Both the position numbers and the translations under genes were made by a program. A stretch of DNA of 64,000 nucleotides from Robertmurraya sp047302285 (GTDB lineage Bacteria > Bacillota > Bacilli > Bacillales > Cytobacillaceae). The stretch covers positions 992,001-1,056,000 of the forward strand of contig NZ_CP154845.1 of assembly GCF_047302285.1 (NCBI RefSeq), read 5' to 3'. Under the pieces are notes generated by a model. It was not told the origin of the DNA and did not search any database. It was given only the letters and a program-made list of their open reading frames with translations. Below, in pieces: positions 7,155-16,263 of this stretch; the first letter of the stretch is position 1; every line of letters starts with the position of its first letter.

Positions 7155-8869
7155 TGGCAAATCGAATTGTTGTCGATCCTGTTTCGCGAATTGAAGGGCA
7201 TTTGCGAATAGAAGCGGATATACAAGATGGCCAGATCGCAAAAGCTTATAGCTCAGGGACGGCAGTCCGGGGGATTGAACTTATTGTGAGGGATCGTGAT
7301 CCACGTGATGTGTGGGCATTTGTTCAGAGAATTTGTGGGGTGTGCACAAGTTCACATGCCCTTGCCTCCATTCGTTCTGTAGAGGATGCGTTGGATATAA
7401 AGATTCCGAAGAATGCCAATCTCATTCGCAATATTATGAATGAGGCTTTATACGTTCATGACCATATTGTTCATTTTTATCATTTGCATGCATTTGATTG
7501 GGTAGACGTTGTTGATGCTCTGAATGCAGATCCAAATGAAACTTCTAAAATCGCACAGTCCATTTCTGATTGGCCCAAATCATCCCCTGGCTATTTTGCA
7601 GAAGTGCAAAATAAGGTGAAAAAAGTGGTTGATAGCGGTCAACTAGGTATTTTTGCAAATGGATATTGGGGACATCCCGAATATAAACTTCCATCAGAAG
7701 TTAATCTTTTAGCAGTTGCTCATTATTTGGAAGCTCTTGATTGGCAAAAAGAAATCGTCAAGATTCAAACGATTTTTGGTGGAAAAAATCCTCACCCACA
7801 TTATGTGGTAGGAGGAATGGCGACACCACTTGATGTTAACAGTGATAACGGTATTCATGTAGAGCGGCTTATGCATGTTTCACAACTGATTGATGAAGCG
7901 AGAGAGTTTGTGACAAAGGTGTACATCCCGGATTTATTAGCCATTGGATCCTACTATAAGGACTGGACTTATGGTGGAGGATTGAATAATTACTTAGTGT
8001 ATGGTGATTTCCCTACAGGAGATATCCGTGATGTTGAAACCTATCGTGCTCCACGTGGTATCATCTTAAACGGAAATCTCAAAGAGGTTCATGATCTAGA
8101 TCTCAAGGATCCTGAACAAGTAAAAGAATTTATTGATCATTCCTGGTATACATACGATGGACAGGAAACTGGCGGAAAACATCCATGGGATGGGGAATTG
8201 ACGTTTAACTATACGGGACCAAAGCCTCCTTATGAGAATCTCGACGTAGAAAAGAAATACAGCTGGGTGAAGTCTCCTAGATGGAAGGAAAATCCGATGG
8301 AGACAGGACCACTTGCGAGAATGATGGTTGGGTATGCTCTAGGAAGAGAAGAATATGTTCAAATTGTCGATGATACTCTGAAAAATTTAAGTATTCCATT
8401 AGAAGCGCTGCAATCAGCACTTGGGCGGACTGTTGCCCGTGGCTTAGAAACAGTCCTAATCTCAGGCTGGATGCGCAATGACATGGATCAGCTCTTAGAA
8501 AACATCAAGAATGGGGATCAAACAACCTTTGACCGAACCAAATGGGAACCAAATTCATGGCAGACTAATGCCAAAGGTGTAGGTTGGATGGAAGCTCCAA
8601 GGGGGTCGTTGGGCCACTGGATTGAGATTGACAATCAAAAAGTGAAAAATTATCAAGCTGTTGTACCGACAACATGGAATGCTTCGCCAATCGATCATAA
8701 TGGAAATCAAGGTGCTTATGAATCAGCACTCCAAAATACGCCGATTGCCGATCCAAAGCTTCCGCTTGAAATTCTTCGGATTGTGCATTCATTTGACCCT
8801 TGCCTAGCCTGTGCTGTTCATTTGACTGATTTAGAAACTTCTGAGTCAACGGAAATTAAATTATTTTAG
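7154..8869 (+). CDS. hyaB: [NiFe]-hydrogenase large subunit
   Basis: This is the catalytic subunit, 571 residues. The nickel-iron centre ligands are present: RICGVCTSSH (Cys 61 and 64) near the N-terminus and DPCLACAVH (Cys 550 and 553) near the C-terminus. The 15 residues after His556 match the cleavable tail removed by the HyaD endopeptidase once the Ni-Fe centre is inserted. The N-terminal RIEGHLRIE block is conserved in group 1 enzymes. It overlaps the small-subunit stop (TAATG). It has no signal peptide of its own and is expected to be carried across the membrane with the Tat-signal-bearing partner. Confidence 0.96.
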   Translation: MANRIVVDPVSRIEGHLRIEADIQDGQIAKAYSSGTAVRGIELIVRDRDPRDVWAFVQRICGVCTSSHALASIRSVEDALDIKIPKNANLIRNIMNEALYVHDHIVHFYHLHAFDWVDVVDALNADPNETSKIAQSISDWPKSSPGYFAEVQNKVKKVVDSGQLGIFANGYWGHPEYKLPSEVNLLAVAHYLEALDWQKEIVKIQTIFGGKNPHPHYVVGGMATPLDVNSDNGIHVERLMHVSQLIDEAREFVTKVYIPDLLAIGSYYKDWTYGGGLNNYLVYGDFPTGDIRDVETYRAPRGIILNGNLKEVHDLDLKDPEQVKEFIDHSWYTYDGQETGGKHPWDGELTFNYTGPKPPYENLDVEKKYSWVKSPRWKENPMETGPLARMMVGYALGREEYVQIVDDTLKNLSIPLEALQSALGRTVARGLETVLISGWMRNDMDQLLENIKNGDQTTFDRTKWEPNSWQTNAKGVGWMEAPRGSLGHWIEIDNQKVKNYQAVVPTTWNASPIDHNGNQGAYESALQNTPIADPKLPLEILRIVHSFDPCLACAVHLTDLETSESTEIKLF

Positions 8870-8881
8870 GAGGAGGAGCTA

Positions 8882-9646
8882 ATGTCTGAACATAAAGCTC
8901 GTTCAACCTTTGACCCGTCAGATGTAAGCGAACAAAAAGCAAAGGATTTAGGGAAGATCTATGTTTGGGAAGCACCGGTCAGGATATTTCACTGGATTAA
9001 TGCTTTTACAATTGTGATTTTAATGATTACTGGGATTTATATTGGAAAACCTTTTGTTAGTGCTTCAATATCAGGGGATGCCTATTACTCTTTTTTGATG
9101 GGCTGGGTCAGATACATTCACTTCTTTGCCGCTTTCTTGTTTACAGCTAACCTATTATTTCGATTGTATTGGGTCTATAAAGGCAATAAGTACGCAAAGT
9201 CAAATCCATTCCAAATCAGCTTTTGGAAAGAAACATGGGAAGCGATAAAATACTATTTATTCTTGCCTAATAAAAAGAAGCATTATATCGGACATAATAT
9301 GCTTGCTCAATTAAGCTATTGGATTTTTATTGGATTGGGTTCCATCATCATGATGCTGACAGGATTTTATCTTTTTTTTGAGCCCCAATTCGAGTCATCC
9401 CTAGGTGGTCTTTTTAGCTATATAGGAATCCTTTTCGGCGGAGATAGTTTTACAGTCAGATCTTGGCATCATCTTGTTGCATGGGGGTATATGGTGTTCA
9501 TTGTTATTCATGTTTATATGTCATTTCGTGAAGATTGGATAAGTAGAAATGGCACGATGTCGTCCATTATAACTGGATATAAAACGGAAAAGGTGAAAGA
9601 CATCGCTAATGAAGATCATGAAGCTGAAGGTGATAAGAGTGCCTAA
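8882..9646 (+). CDS. hyaC: Hydrogenase cytochrome b subunit
   Basis: This is the membrane cytochrome b of the uptake hydrogenase, 254 residues. It passes electrons from the small subunit to the quinone pool. Four main hydrophobic segments are visible, with heme-ligand-type histidines in RIFHWINAF, YIHFFAAF, SWHHLVAW and VIHVYMSF. This is the usual pattern of the Ni/Fe-hydrogenase b-type cytochrome family. An AGGAGGAG ribosome binding site lies just before ATG 8882. The end overlaps the start of the protease gene. The charged N-terminal 25 residues and C-terminal tail are probably cytoplasmic. Confidence 0.92.
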   Translation: MSEHKARSTFDPSDVSEQKAKDLGKIYVWEAPVRIFHWINAFTIVILMITGIYIGKPFVSASISGDAYYSFLMGWVRYIHFFAAFLFTANLLFRLYWVYKGNKYAKSNPFQISFWKETWEAIKYYLFLPNKKKHYIGHNMLAQLSYWIFIGLGSIIMMLTGFYLFFEPQFESSLGGLFSYIGILFGGDSFTVRSWHHLVAWGYMVFIVIHVYMSFREDWISRNGTMSSIITGYKTEKVKDIANEDHEAEGDKSA

Positions 9647-10142
9647 ATTTAAAGTTTCAAACACTAAGAAAATTGTCATTATTGGAATTGGGAACACCAT
9701 CTATTCAGATGAGGGTGTTGGTGTCCATATGATCCCTTATTTAGAAGAGGCACTGGCAGGGTACCAAAATGTAGAGATTGTTGAAGGAGCAACAGATGGA
9801 ATGAAGCTTCTTGAGCCTGTCGAGGATGCGGATTACCTTATTATCGTCGATGCTATCAATGCAAAAAAACGAGATGGAGAGCTAATTACAATACGTAATG
9901 AGGAGATTCCACAATATTTTGGAATCAAGATGTCTATACATCAGGTAGGATTTCAAGAGGTTTTATTTGCTGCTAGACTGCAAGAAAGGCTACCTGTGGA
10001 AATGGTGATGTTTGGCATTCAACCTGCATCACTTGAGCTTGGGGTGGAACTATCTGAAATTGTAAAAGAGAAGATTCCGAAACTAGTAGAAAACATTGTT
10101 CAACAGGTTCATAGCTGGAGTGAGAAATGTGAAGCGGTCTGA
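9639..10142 (+). CDS. hyaD: Hydrogenase maturation endopeptidase
   Basis: A HyaD/HupD-family (peptidase M52) protein of 167 residues that clips the C-terminal tail of the large subunit after nickel insertion. The conserved start IIGIGNTIYSDEGVGVH is present, with the metal-binding Glu/Asp in DEG, a second acidic site in VDAIN and the His in SIHQVGF. GTG 9639 is chosen because GAAGGTG sits about 8 bases upstream. In-frame ATGs at 9609 and 9618 are possible but lengthen the protein into the preceding gene. The product is cytoplasmic and acts between cofactor insertion and Tat export. Confidence 0.88.
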   Translation: MPKFKVSNTKKIVIIGIGNTIYSDEGVGVHMIPYLEEALAGYQNVEIVEGATDGMKLLEPVEDADYLIIVDAINAKKRDGELITIRNEEIPQYFGIKMSIHQVGFQEVLFAARLQERLPVEMVMFGIQPASLELGVELSEIVKEKIPKLVENIVQQVHSWSEKCEAV

Positions 10143-10542
10143 GTTTTTCACAGAAATGGGAAAGGGATTTTTTCAGACTGTGAAGGAAATTACCTCCCCT
10201 TTCATCAAGGAAGATTTAAATAAAATGGATGTATTTGCTGACAAAGTGGTTGGAATGAAATGGTATGAAATAGGGTTAGTGGATTCCTTCCGTAAAGAAG
10301 GGATCCATGATGTATTTGTGTCAGGAGAACCTTTTGTTTTGGTGAAGGGTCAAGATATGAGAGTTTATCGAAAGGTATGCCCTTCATGTGACCAGATGAT
10401 GCATTGGATTTCTTTTGAAATGAAGTTAAAATGTATGAATTGTGAGCAAAGCTTTGAGCTATTAAATCAGGGAGCTAGAATTGGCCTTTCCTCACATCCT
10501 ATTAAAATAGTTGAGGAAAAGCTTTTTCTAGGAAAATATTGA
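10129..10542 (+). CDS. Cys4 Rieske-like/zinc-ribbon protein of the hydrogenase operon
   Basis: A 137-residue protein encoded inside the operon between hyaD and hypA. The N-terminal half is helical and charged. The C-terminal half holds CPSCDQMMHW and KCMNCEQSF, two CxxC pairs 22 residues apart with a Trp and hydrophobic strands between. This resembles a Rieske or zinc-ribbon fold in which the Rieske histidines are replaced by cysteine. GTG 10129 has GGAGTGAG just upstream; an ATG at 10096 would overlap hyaD by 47 bp. Location suggests a role in hydrogenase assembly or electron transfer. I do not recognise a characterised family. Confidence 0.75.
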   Translation: MKRSEFFTEMGKGFFQTVKEITSPFIKEDLNKMDVFADKVVGMKWYEIGLVDSFRKEGIHDVFVSGEPFVLVKGQDMRVYRKVCPSCDQMMHWISFEMKLKCMNCEQSFELLNQGARIGLSSHPIKIVEEKLFLGKY

Positions 10543-10567
10543 ATATAAACACTAGAGGAAGATTGAG

Positions 10568-10918
10568 ATGCATGAAATGGCTCTGATGGGGGATATCCTC
10601 CAGCTCGTTGAAAGAGATGCAATTTCAAGAAATATTCATCAAATAGATAAAATTGAACTTGTCGTTGGGGAACTGAGCAATGCCCTCCCTGATGCACTGG
10701 AAATGGCCTTTGAAGTGTTCCAGGCAAGGAATCAAGCAAAGTTATTGAAGGAGGCAAAGCTCATCATTTTTAGGGAAAGGGCAAGGGCAAAGTGCACAGT
10801 TTGTGAGCATGAATATAAGCCGGATGCCCGCCTTAGTATATGTCCTCAGTGCCAATTGCCAAGTGGAAAGCTGACTGCTGGAGAAACATTCAAGGTTCTG
10901 TCATATGAAGGGAGTTAG
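10568..10918 (+). CDS. hypA: Hydrogenase nickel-incorporation protein HypA
   Basis: A 116-residue nickel metallochaperone. The N-terminal MHEMAL supplies the conserved MHE nickel-binding triad. The C-terminal half holds a structural zinc site CTVCEHEY...CPQCQL (two CxxC pairs around residues 76-98). With HypB it delivers Ni to the large subunit after HypCDEF have built the Fe(CN)2CO group. The ribosome binding site GAGGAAG lies 7 bp before the ATG. Length is typical of HypA. Confidence 0.95.
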   Translation: MHEMALMGDILQLVERDAISRNIHQIDKIELVVGELSNALPDALEMAFEVFQARNQAKLLKEAKLIIFRERARAKCTVCEHEYKPDARLSICPQCQLPSGKLTAGETFKVLSYEGS

Positions 10919-10924
10919 GAAACA

Positions 10925-11590
10925 ATGAAGGTGATTTTGGAAGAAGAGGTGCTAGCAGATAATAATTTATCAGCACAGTTCAATCGAGATCTTTTTCAGA
11001 AAAGCAAGACGCTAGTTATCAATTTAATGAGCTCTCCGGGTGCAGGAAAAACAACATTATTAGAAAAAACCGTTGCTACCCTCGGAAGTATATTCAGGAT
11101 TGGAGTCATCGAAGGGGATTTAGCAACTGAAAAGGATGCAGACCGTATCAGGGCATTAGGTGCTCAAGCTGTCCAAATCAATACAAATGGCGGCTGTCAT
11201 TTAGATGCTAGGATGGTTGCAAAGGTACTGCCCGAATTTGATTTTGAGGAAATTGACATTTTGTTTATTGAAAATGTAGGAAATCTTGTCTGTCCATCTG
11301 GCTATGACTTAGGACAAAATCATAAGGTTGCCATCTTAAGTGTTCCTGAGGGAAATGATAAAATTCCGAAATATCCTGTTATGTTCCGTCGTACTGAAAT
11401 GGTTGTCTTAAATAAAGTAGATTTGCTTCCATACTTAGATTTTGATGTAGAAATGGCTTTTGAGGATTTAAAAGGAATTAATCCAGATTCAAAAATGCTT
11501 CAAGTGTCATCAAGAACGGAAGAGGGATTGGAAGAATGGTTCACATGGATAAGACAAGCTTATATACAAAATCAAAAGCGGTCATTATAA
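10925..11590 (+). CDS. hypB: Hydrogenase nickel-incorporation GTPase HypB
   Basis: A 221-residue SIMIBI-class GTPase that powers nickel insertion together with HypA. The P-loop SSPGAGKTT is at about residues 38-46, the metal and dimer site region includes the NGGCHLD motif, IENVGNLVCPSGYD is the conserved switch region, and NKVDLLPY is the G4 specificity motif. It lacks the His-rich nickel-storage stretch found in some HypB proteins. It lies 6 bp after hypA and its end overlaps hypF by 55 bp in a different frame. Confidence 0.95.
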   Translation: MKVILEEEVLADNNLSAQFNRDLFQKSKTLVINLMSSPGAGKTTLLEKTVATLGSIFRIGVIEGDLATEKDADRIRALGAQAVQINTNGGCHLDARMVAKVLPEFDFEEIDILFIENVGNLVCPSGYDLGQNHKVAILSVPEGNDKIPKYPVMFRRTEMVVLNKVDLLPYLDFDVEMAFEDLKGINPDSKMLQVSSRTEEGLEEWFTWIRQAYIQNQKRSL

Positions 11591-13845
11591 CAGTAAAGGG
11601 GCGGGTTCAAGGAGTTGGATACCGCCCATTCGTATTTCAAATTGCCACTCAATTTGCTGTGACAGGAACGGTCCAAAATAACATGGATGGCGTTAGAATC
11701 TTTGCTGAAGGTCAAGAACCAGCCCTACAATTCTTTGTAGATGCCATTCATTCTAAAGCGCCAAGACTTGCAAGAATCGATGAGGTAATTATTGAAGATT
11801 CTCAATCAAAAGGACATGATCAATTTTCAATTATTCCTAGTGAACGTACTGGAAAATCGTCTTTGGTAATCCCAGTAGATTCTGCAATCTGTGTAGATTG
11901 TCTCCAAGAGATGAGAGAGCCTAATGATTTCCGGTATCGGTATCCTTTTATCAACTGCACTCAATGTGGACCAAGATATACGATTATTGACTCGCTTCCA
12001 TACGATCGGCCATATACATCTATGAGTGACTTCCACATGTGTTCAGATTGTGAAAAGGAATACGAGGATCCAATGAATCGAAGGCACCACGCTCAGCCGA
12101 TTGCCTGTGACTCTTGTGGACCTAAGGTAATGATAGTCTCTATGGGTGGAGACATCATGAGAGAAAAGGATGACGCCATCAAGAAAACGATTGAACTACT
12201 ATCAAAAGGGAAAATCGTAGCAGTTAAAGGAATAGGCGGGTATCACTTGGCCTGCGATGCTTTTAATGAGGGAACAGTAGCTGCCCTTAGAGAAAGAAAA
12301 CATCGACCTCAACGCCCATTAGCTATGATGGTAGCTAATATTGAAGTTGCAAAAGAAATTTGTCATGTTTCTCCTCAAGAAGAGATGGTTTTGCAGTCAT
12401 CGGAATCACCCATTGTTATTCTAAAAAAGAGAGGTGGAACTAGTCTAGCGAATAGTTTAGCTCCAGGGATGAATACTTTAGGGGTAATGCTGCCATATAC
12501 GCCTCTTCACCACCTTCTTTTTGAAGGAGGTTCTATTTCAGTTTTGGTGATGACTAGTGCAAATCCCTCTGGACTGCCAATGCTTTATAAGGACGAAGAG
12601 GCTGTTGCTTATCTACAAGGAATCGCCGATTATATATTGACTAATAACCGCCCGATTCTTCATCCAGTGGATGATTCAGTGGTACGGATTATAGATGGGA
12701 AACAAAGCTTTCTTAGACGTTCTAGATGCTATGTTCCTGATCCTTTTACTACGAGTCATGATGTACATGAGGTAGTAGCCCTCGGACCCCAGCAAAAAAA
12801 CAACTTTGCAATTGGGAGAAATAAACAAATTTTTGTTGGCCCCCACATTGGTGAAATGGAACATTTAGAAGTGTTGGCTCATTACGAGAAGGAGTTATCC
12901 CATCTTATGAAATGGATGGGGATTGAAGGGAAAATGCTTGCGACTGATATGCATCCTGGTTATGTGACTACCGAGCTTGCAAGGAGCATGAAAGGGCAAA
13001 TAATACCCGTTCAACATCACCATGCCCACCTTGTTTCCTGTATGGAGGATAATAAGCTAATTGATTCGGTTTTTGGAATTATTTTGGATGGGACAGGTTA
13101 TGGGGAGGATGGTCATATTTGGGGATTCGAAATCTTATATGGGGATCCAAAAGAATATAGACGATTAGCCCATCTTCACTATACGCATCTACCTGGAAAC
13201 GAAAAGGCGATAAAAGAGCCATGGAGAAATGCAACAGCGATGCTCATTGACTATTTTGGGGATGAAGGTTGTGACCTGGCAAAAAGGCTTTTTATAGGAA
13301 GAGACTATGAGATTGAAATAATGGCAAATATGCTTTGCAAAGGAGTCAATAGCCCACTTGCAGGCACCTGTGGTCGCTTATTTGATGCGGTCAGTGCCAT
13401 TTTAGGAGTTTGTGAGGTTTCTACATACGATGGGGAAGCAGCTATTAAGCTATCCGAGTTGCTAACGTTTGAACAGGTAGAAAAGCCTTATTCATATAAG
13501 GTGATTTTTACGAAAGATATCGCAACCATTAACTTTGCACAAGGTTTAAAGGAAATCATTCAGGACAAATGGCTAGGAATTCCACTTCAAAAAATAATCG
13601 AACGATTCCATGAAACGGTTGTAACGATATGTGTCGAGCTCATTTTCGTTTTAAGTAATAACAATCCTTCTTTTAACAAACAAGTAGTTTTATCTGGAGG
13701 CAGTTTTCACAATCCTTATTTGGCAGTTGAAATTTCAAAAAGGATCAAGAAAAAAGGTTTCCAAGTATATACACACAAACGAGTGCCTTGTAATGATGGC
13801 GGTCTTTCCCTTGGACAGCTTATCATTGCATCACAAAGGCGCTAA
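11536..13845 (+). CDS. hypF: Carbamoyltransferase HypF
   Basis: A 769-residue protein that converts carbamoyl phosphate to the carbamoyl-adenylate used for the cyanide ligands of the Ni-Fe centre. Domains in order: acylphosphatase (VKGRVQGVGYRPFVF, about residues 20-34), two zinc-finger units (CVDC...CTQC and CSDC...CDSC, about 115-200), YrdC-like domain (about 215-400), and Kae1/HypF carbamoyltransferase domain with HHHAH at about 495-499. ATG 11536 follows GAGGG and is kept; ATG 11545 is an alternative. Full length for the family. Confidence 0.95.
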   Translation: MVHMDKTSLYTKSKAVIITVKGRVQGVGYRPFVFQIATQFAVTGTVQNNMDGVRIFAEGQEPALQFFVDAIHSKAPRLARIDEVIIEDSQSKGHDQFSIIPSERTGKSSLVIPVDSAICVDCLQEMREPNDFRYRYPFINCTQCGPRYTIIDSLPYDRPYTSMSDFHMCSDCEKEYEDPMNRRHHAQPIACDSCGPKVMIVSMGGDIMREKDDAIKKTIELLSKGKIVAVKGIGGYHLACDAFNEGTVAALRERKHRPQRPLAMMVANIEVAKEICHVSPQEEMVLQSSESPIVILKKRGGTSLANSLAPGMNTLGVMLPYTPLHHLLFEGGSISVLVMTSANPSGLPMLYKDEEAVAYLQGIADYILTNNRPILHPVDDSVVRIIDGKQSFLRRSRCYVPDPFTTSHDVHEVVALGPQQKNNFAIGRNKQIFVGPHIGEMEHLEVLAHYEKELSHLMKWMGIEGKMLATDMHPGYVTTELARSMKGQIIPVQHHHAHLVSCMEDNKLIDSVFGIILDGTGYGEDGHIWGFEILYGDPKEYRRLAHLHYTHLPGNEKAIKEPWRNATAMLIDYFGDEGCDLAKRLFIGRDYEIEIMANMLCKGVNSPLAGTCGRLFDAVSAILGVCEVSTYDGEAAIKLSELLTFEQVEKPYSYKVIFTKDIATINFAQGLKEIIQDKWLGIPLQKIIERFHETVVTICVELIFVLSNNNPSFNKQVVLSGGSFHNPYLAVEISKRIKKKGFQVYTHKRVPCNDGGLSLGQLIIASQRR

Positions 13846-13883
13846 AAAGGAAAAGATCAGACAAATAAAAAGGGGGGAGAAAA

Positions 13884-14111
13884 ATGTGTGTAGGTGTACC
13901 GGCGAAAATAATTGAAAAACATGAATATTCCGCAGTAGTGGATGTTATGGGATCGACAATGACGGTGGGAATTATTCTTGTTCCAGAGGTTGAAATTGGA
14001 GACTATGTGATTGTTCATGCTGGACAAGCAATGTCCATCATTGATGAGGAAAATGCGATTCTTAGCATTGAAGAATGGAGGAGGCTAGTCGATGCAAGAA
14101 CTTCTGGATGA
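13884..14111 (+). CDS. hypC: Hydrogenase maturation chaperone HypC
   Basis: A 75-residue small chaperone. It begins MCVGVPAKI: Cys2 is the essential residue that binds the iron group and the large subunit. Together with HypD it carries the Fe(CN)2CO unit. A very strong AAGGGGGGAG ribosome binding site precedes the ATG, after a 38-bp gap from hypF. Its 3' end overlaps hypD by 20 bp. Confidence 0.94.
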   Translation: MCVGVPAKIIEKHEYSAVVDVMGSTMTVGIILVPEVEIGDYVIVHAGQAMSIIDEENAILSIEEWRRLVDARTSG

Positions 14112-15201
14112 ATTATCAAATTCTCAGCTAAGCAGAAAGCTCTTAATAAAAGTCCAAGAAGCAGCAACCGAATTTGCGGAATTACATGGGAGAAAGCCTA
14201 TCTTTATGGAGGTTTGCGGTTCTCATACGATGGCCCTAGCTGAAACAGGGGTAAAAATAGCACTGAAGGATTATGTTCATTTAATCTCAGGCCCTGGCTG
14301 CCCTGTATGTGTGACAGATCAGAAATCGATCGATGCAATGATCAAGCTTGCTGAAGGAGAGAATCGTATTATCTGCACATTTGGAGATATGATTCGGGTA
14401 CCTGGTACCGAATTAAGCCTCATGGAGGCGAAGACAAAGGGGAAGGACATTAGAATCGTCTACTCTCCGCCAGATGCAGTGAGAATTGCAGAAGAGAATC
14501 CTGACAAAGAAGTGATTTTTTTAGGTATAGGTTTTGAAACGACAATTCCTGTTTTAGCAATCGCTTTAAAAGCTGCTCTTGATAGAGGGGTTCCTAACTT
14601 CTCCATGTGGATGACAACTAAGCTTGTAGAACCGATTTTAAGAACACTTCTTGAATCTAAGGAAGTCATGATAGATGGTTTCCTATTACCTGGTCATGTA
14701 TCGATCATTCTTGGAAAAAATCAGTATCAGTATTTAATAGATGAATATCAAATTCCAGGAGTAATAAGCGGCTTTGAACCAATTGAATTGCTAGGCGGGC
14801 TCTATAAATTAATCCACCAATTATTAGAAGGAAGAGTCGAAATTGAGAATGACTATCCATCCGTTGTGAGTGATAAAGGAAATGAACTTGCTAAGTTATT
14901 ATTGAATACTTATTTTGAACCAGTGGATGAAGCTTGGCGAGGCATAGGAGTAATTGCTAAAAGTGGGATGGATATACGGGAAGAATATGCAGCGTTTAAT
15001 GCAAAAAATCGCTTTGATATAAAGGTGGACGAACCGCGGAAAACAAAGTGTCGCTGTGGGGAAATTATTAGGGGGGTTATTTCGCCAGAAGAATGCCTGT
15101 TATTTGGAAAAGCATGTACACCTGTAAAACCGATTGGACCATGTATGGTATCTGCAGAAGGCACCTGTTCCGCTTACTATCAATTCATGAGGGAGGACTA
15201 A
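14092..15201 (+). CDS. hypD: Hydrogenase maturation protein HypD
   Basis: A 369-residue Fe-S scaffold on which iron receives its CN and CO ligands. Conserved motifs seen: FMEVCGSHT (about residues 39-47), GPGCPVCV (about 66-73), TFGDMIRVPG, and a C-terminal 4Fe-4S cysteine set (KCRCGEIIRG, ECLLFGKACTP, GPCMVSAEGTC). The ribosome binding site GGAGGAGG lies inside the end of hypC. It works with HypC and receives cyanide from HypE. Length is typical. Confidence 0.95.
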   Translation: MQELLDELSNSQLSRKLLIKVQEAATEFAELHGRKPIFMEVCGSHTMALAETGVKIALKDYVHLISGPGCPVCVTDQKSIDAMIKLAEGENRIICTFGDMIRVPGTELSLMEAKTKGKDIRIVYSPPDAVRIAEENPDKEVIFLGIGFETTIPVLAIALKAALDRGVPNFSMWMTTKLVEPILRTLLESKEVMIDGFLLPGHVSIILGKNQYQYLIDEYQIPGVISGFEPIELLGGLYKLIHQLLEGRVEIENDYPSVVSDKGNELAKLLLNTYFEPVDEAWRGIGVIAKSGMDIREEYAAFNAKNRFDIKVDEPRKTKCRCGEIIRGVISPEECLLFGKACTPVKPIGPCMVSAEGTCSAYYQFMRED

Positions 15202-15205
15202 TAGT

Positions 15206-16213
15206 ATGAAAGATGAAAGGATTAGTTTAGCCCATGGAGACGGTGGGGAACTAGCTCATAAATTAATTCAGAGCGTATTTGTTAAGGCGTTTGGCCATCA
15301 TGATTATGCCCGCTTTGATGCTTCGCTCTTTCCAGCAGTTACAAATAAACTAGCTATTACAACAGACAGCTTTGTCGTCAATCCCCTCTTTTTTCCAGGC
15401 GGGAACATTGGAAAACTTGCTGTTGCAGGTACTGTCAATGATTTAGCAGTAAGCGGTGCAACCCCAATGTACTTAACAGCAGCGTTTATCATTGAAGAGG
15501 GGTTTAAAGTATCGGAATTAAAGGAAATCGTTAGCAGTATGGCAGCTGAGGCCCAGAAGGCGAATGTTCAAATTATCGCTGGCGATACAAAGGTTGTGGA
15601 GAGAGGCAGTATGGACGGAATGTATATCAATACAACGGGTGTAGGTTTTGTCCATGATAGCAAGTTTTCCTCCCCACTAGCAATGGAAGTAGGAGATTCA
15701 ATCATTATTAGTGGAACAATTGGAGATCATGGGATTGCCATTGTTAGTGCAAGAGGAGAGCTTGGCATTAAGACAGATTTGAACAGTGATTGTGCCTCAC
15801 TGAATGGATTGATTAAGCATACACTCGAACAAGTAGACGGGGTAAGAATCATGAGAGACCCCACTCGTGGCGGGTTGGCTACTACTCTCGTTGAAATTGC
15901 CGAGGACTTCCATGTGACAATGGAAATTGTCCAAGAAGAGATTCCAATTCGTAATGAAGTGAAAGGCGTTTGTGAAATCTTAGGTTATGATCCCCTCTAT
16001 TTAGCAAATGAAGGAAAAGTGATCTTCATTGTTAAGAGTGAGGATGAAGAACAGGTGTTACATTTATTAAATGAGCATGAATTAGGAGTAAATGCAAAGG
16101 TCATCGGTCGAGTCACTAGTAAGGATAATGGACGACTCCTCTTAAGGACAGGTATCGGAAGTACAAGAAGACTAAATCGTTTATCTGGGATGATGCTGCC
16201 AAGAATATGTTAA
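15206..16213 (+). CDS. hypE: Hydrogenase maturation protein HypE
   Basis: A 335-residue PurM/ThiL-fold ATPase that dehydrates the thiocarbamate on its own C-terminal cysteine to thiocyanate, the donor of CN ligands. It begins with the conserved HGDGG motif, contains MRDPTRGGLATTL, and ends in the invariant LPRIC tail with the modified Cys as the last residue. It closes the hydrogenase operon, 4 bp after hypD, and is followed by a bidirectional terminator. Confidence 0.96.
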   Translation: MKDERISLAHGDGGELAHKLIQSVFVKAFGHHDYARFDASLFPAVTNKLAITTDSFVVNPLFFPGGNIGKLAVAGTVNDLAVSGATPMYLTAAFIIEEGFKVSELKEIVSSMAAEAQKANVQIIAGDTKVVERGSMDGMYINTTGVGFVHDSKFSSPLAMEVGDSIIISGTIGDHGIAIVSARGELGIKTDLNSDCASLNGLIKHTLEQVDGVRIMRDPTRGGLATTLVEIAEDFHVTMEIVQEEIPIRNEVKGVCEILGYDPLYLANEGKVIFIVKSEDEEQVLHLLNEHELGVNAKVIGRVTSKDNGRLLLRTGIGSTRRLNRLSGMMLPRIC

Positions 16214-16263
16214 AAGAAAAGCAAAGGAGGAATTAAATGAATACCCTTCTTTGCTTTTCTTTA
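16213..16263. terminator. Bidirectional terminator between hypE and tupC
   Basis: A long stem (AAAGAAAAGCAAAG with CTTTGCTTTTCTTT) is placed between two convergent operons, A-rich on the left arm and T-rich on the right. Confidence 0.85.
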
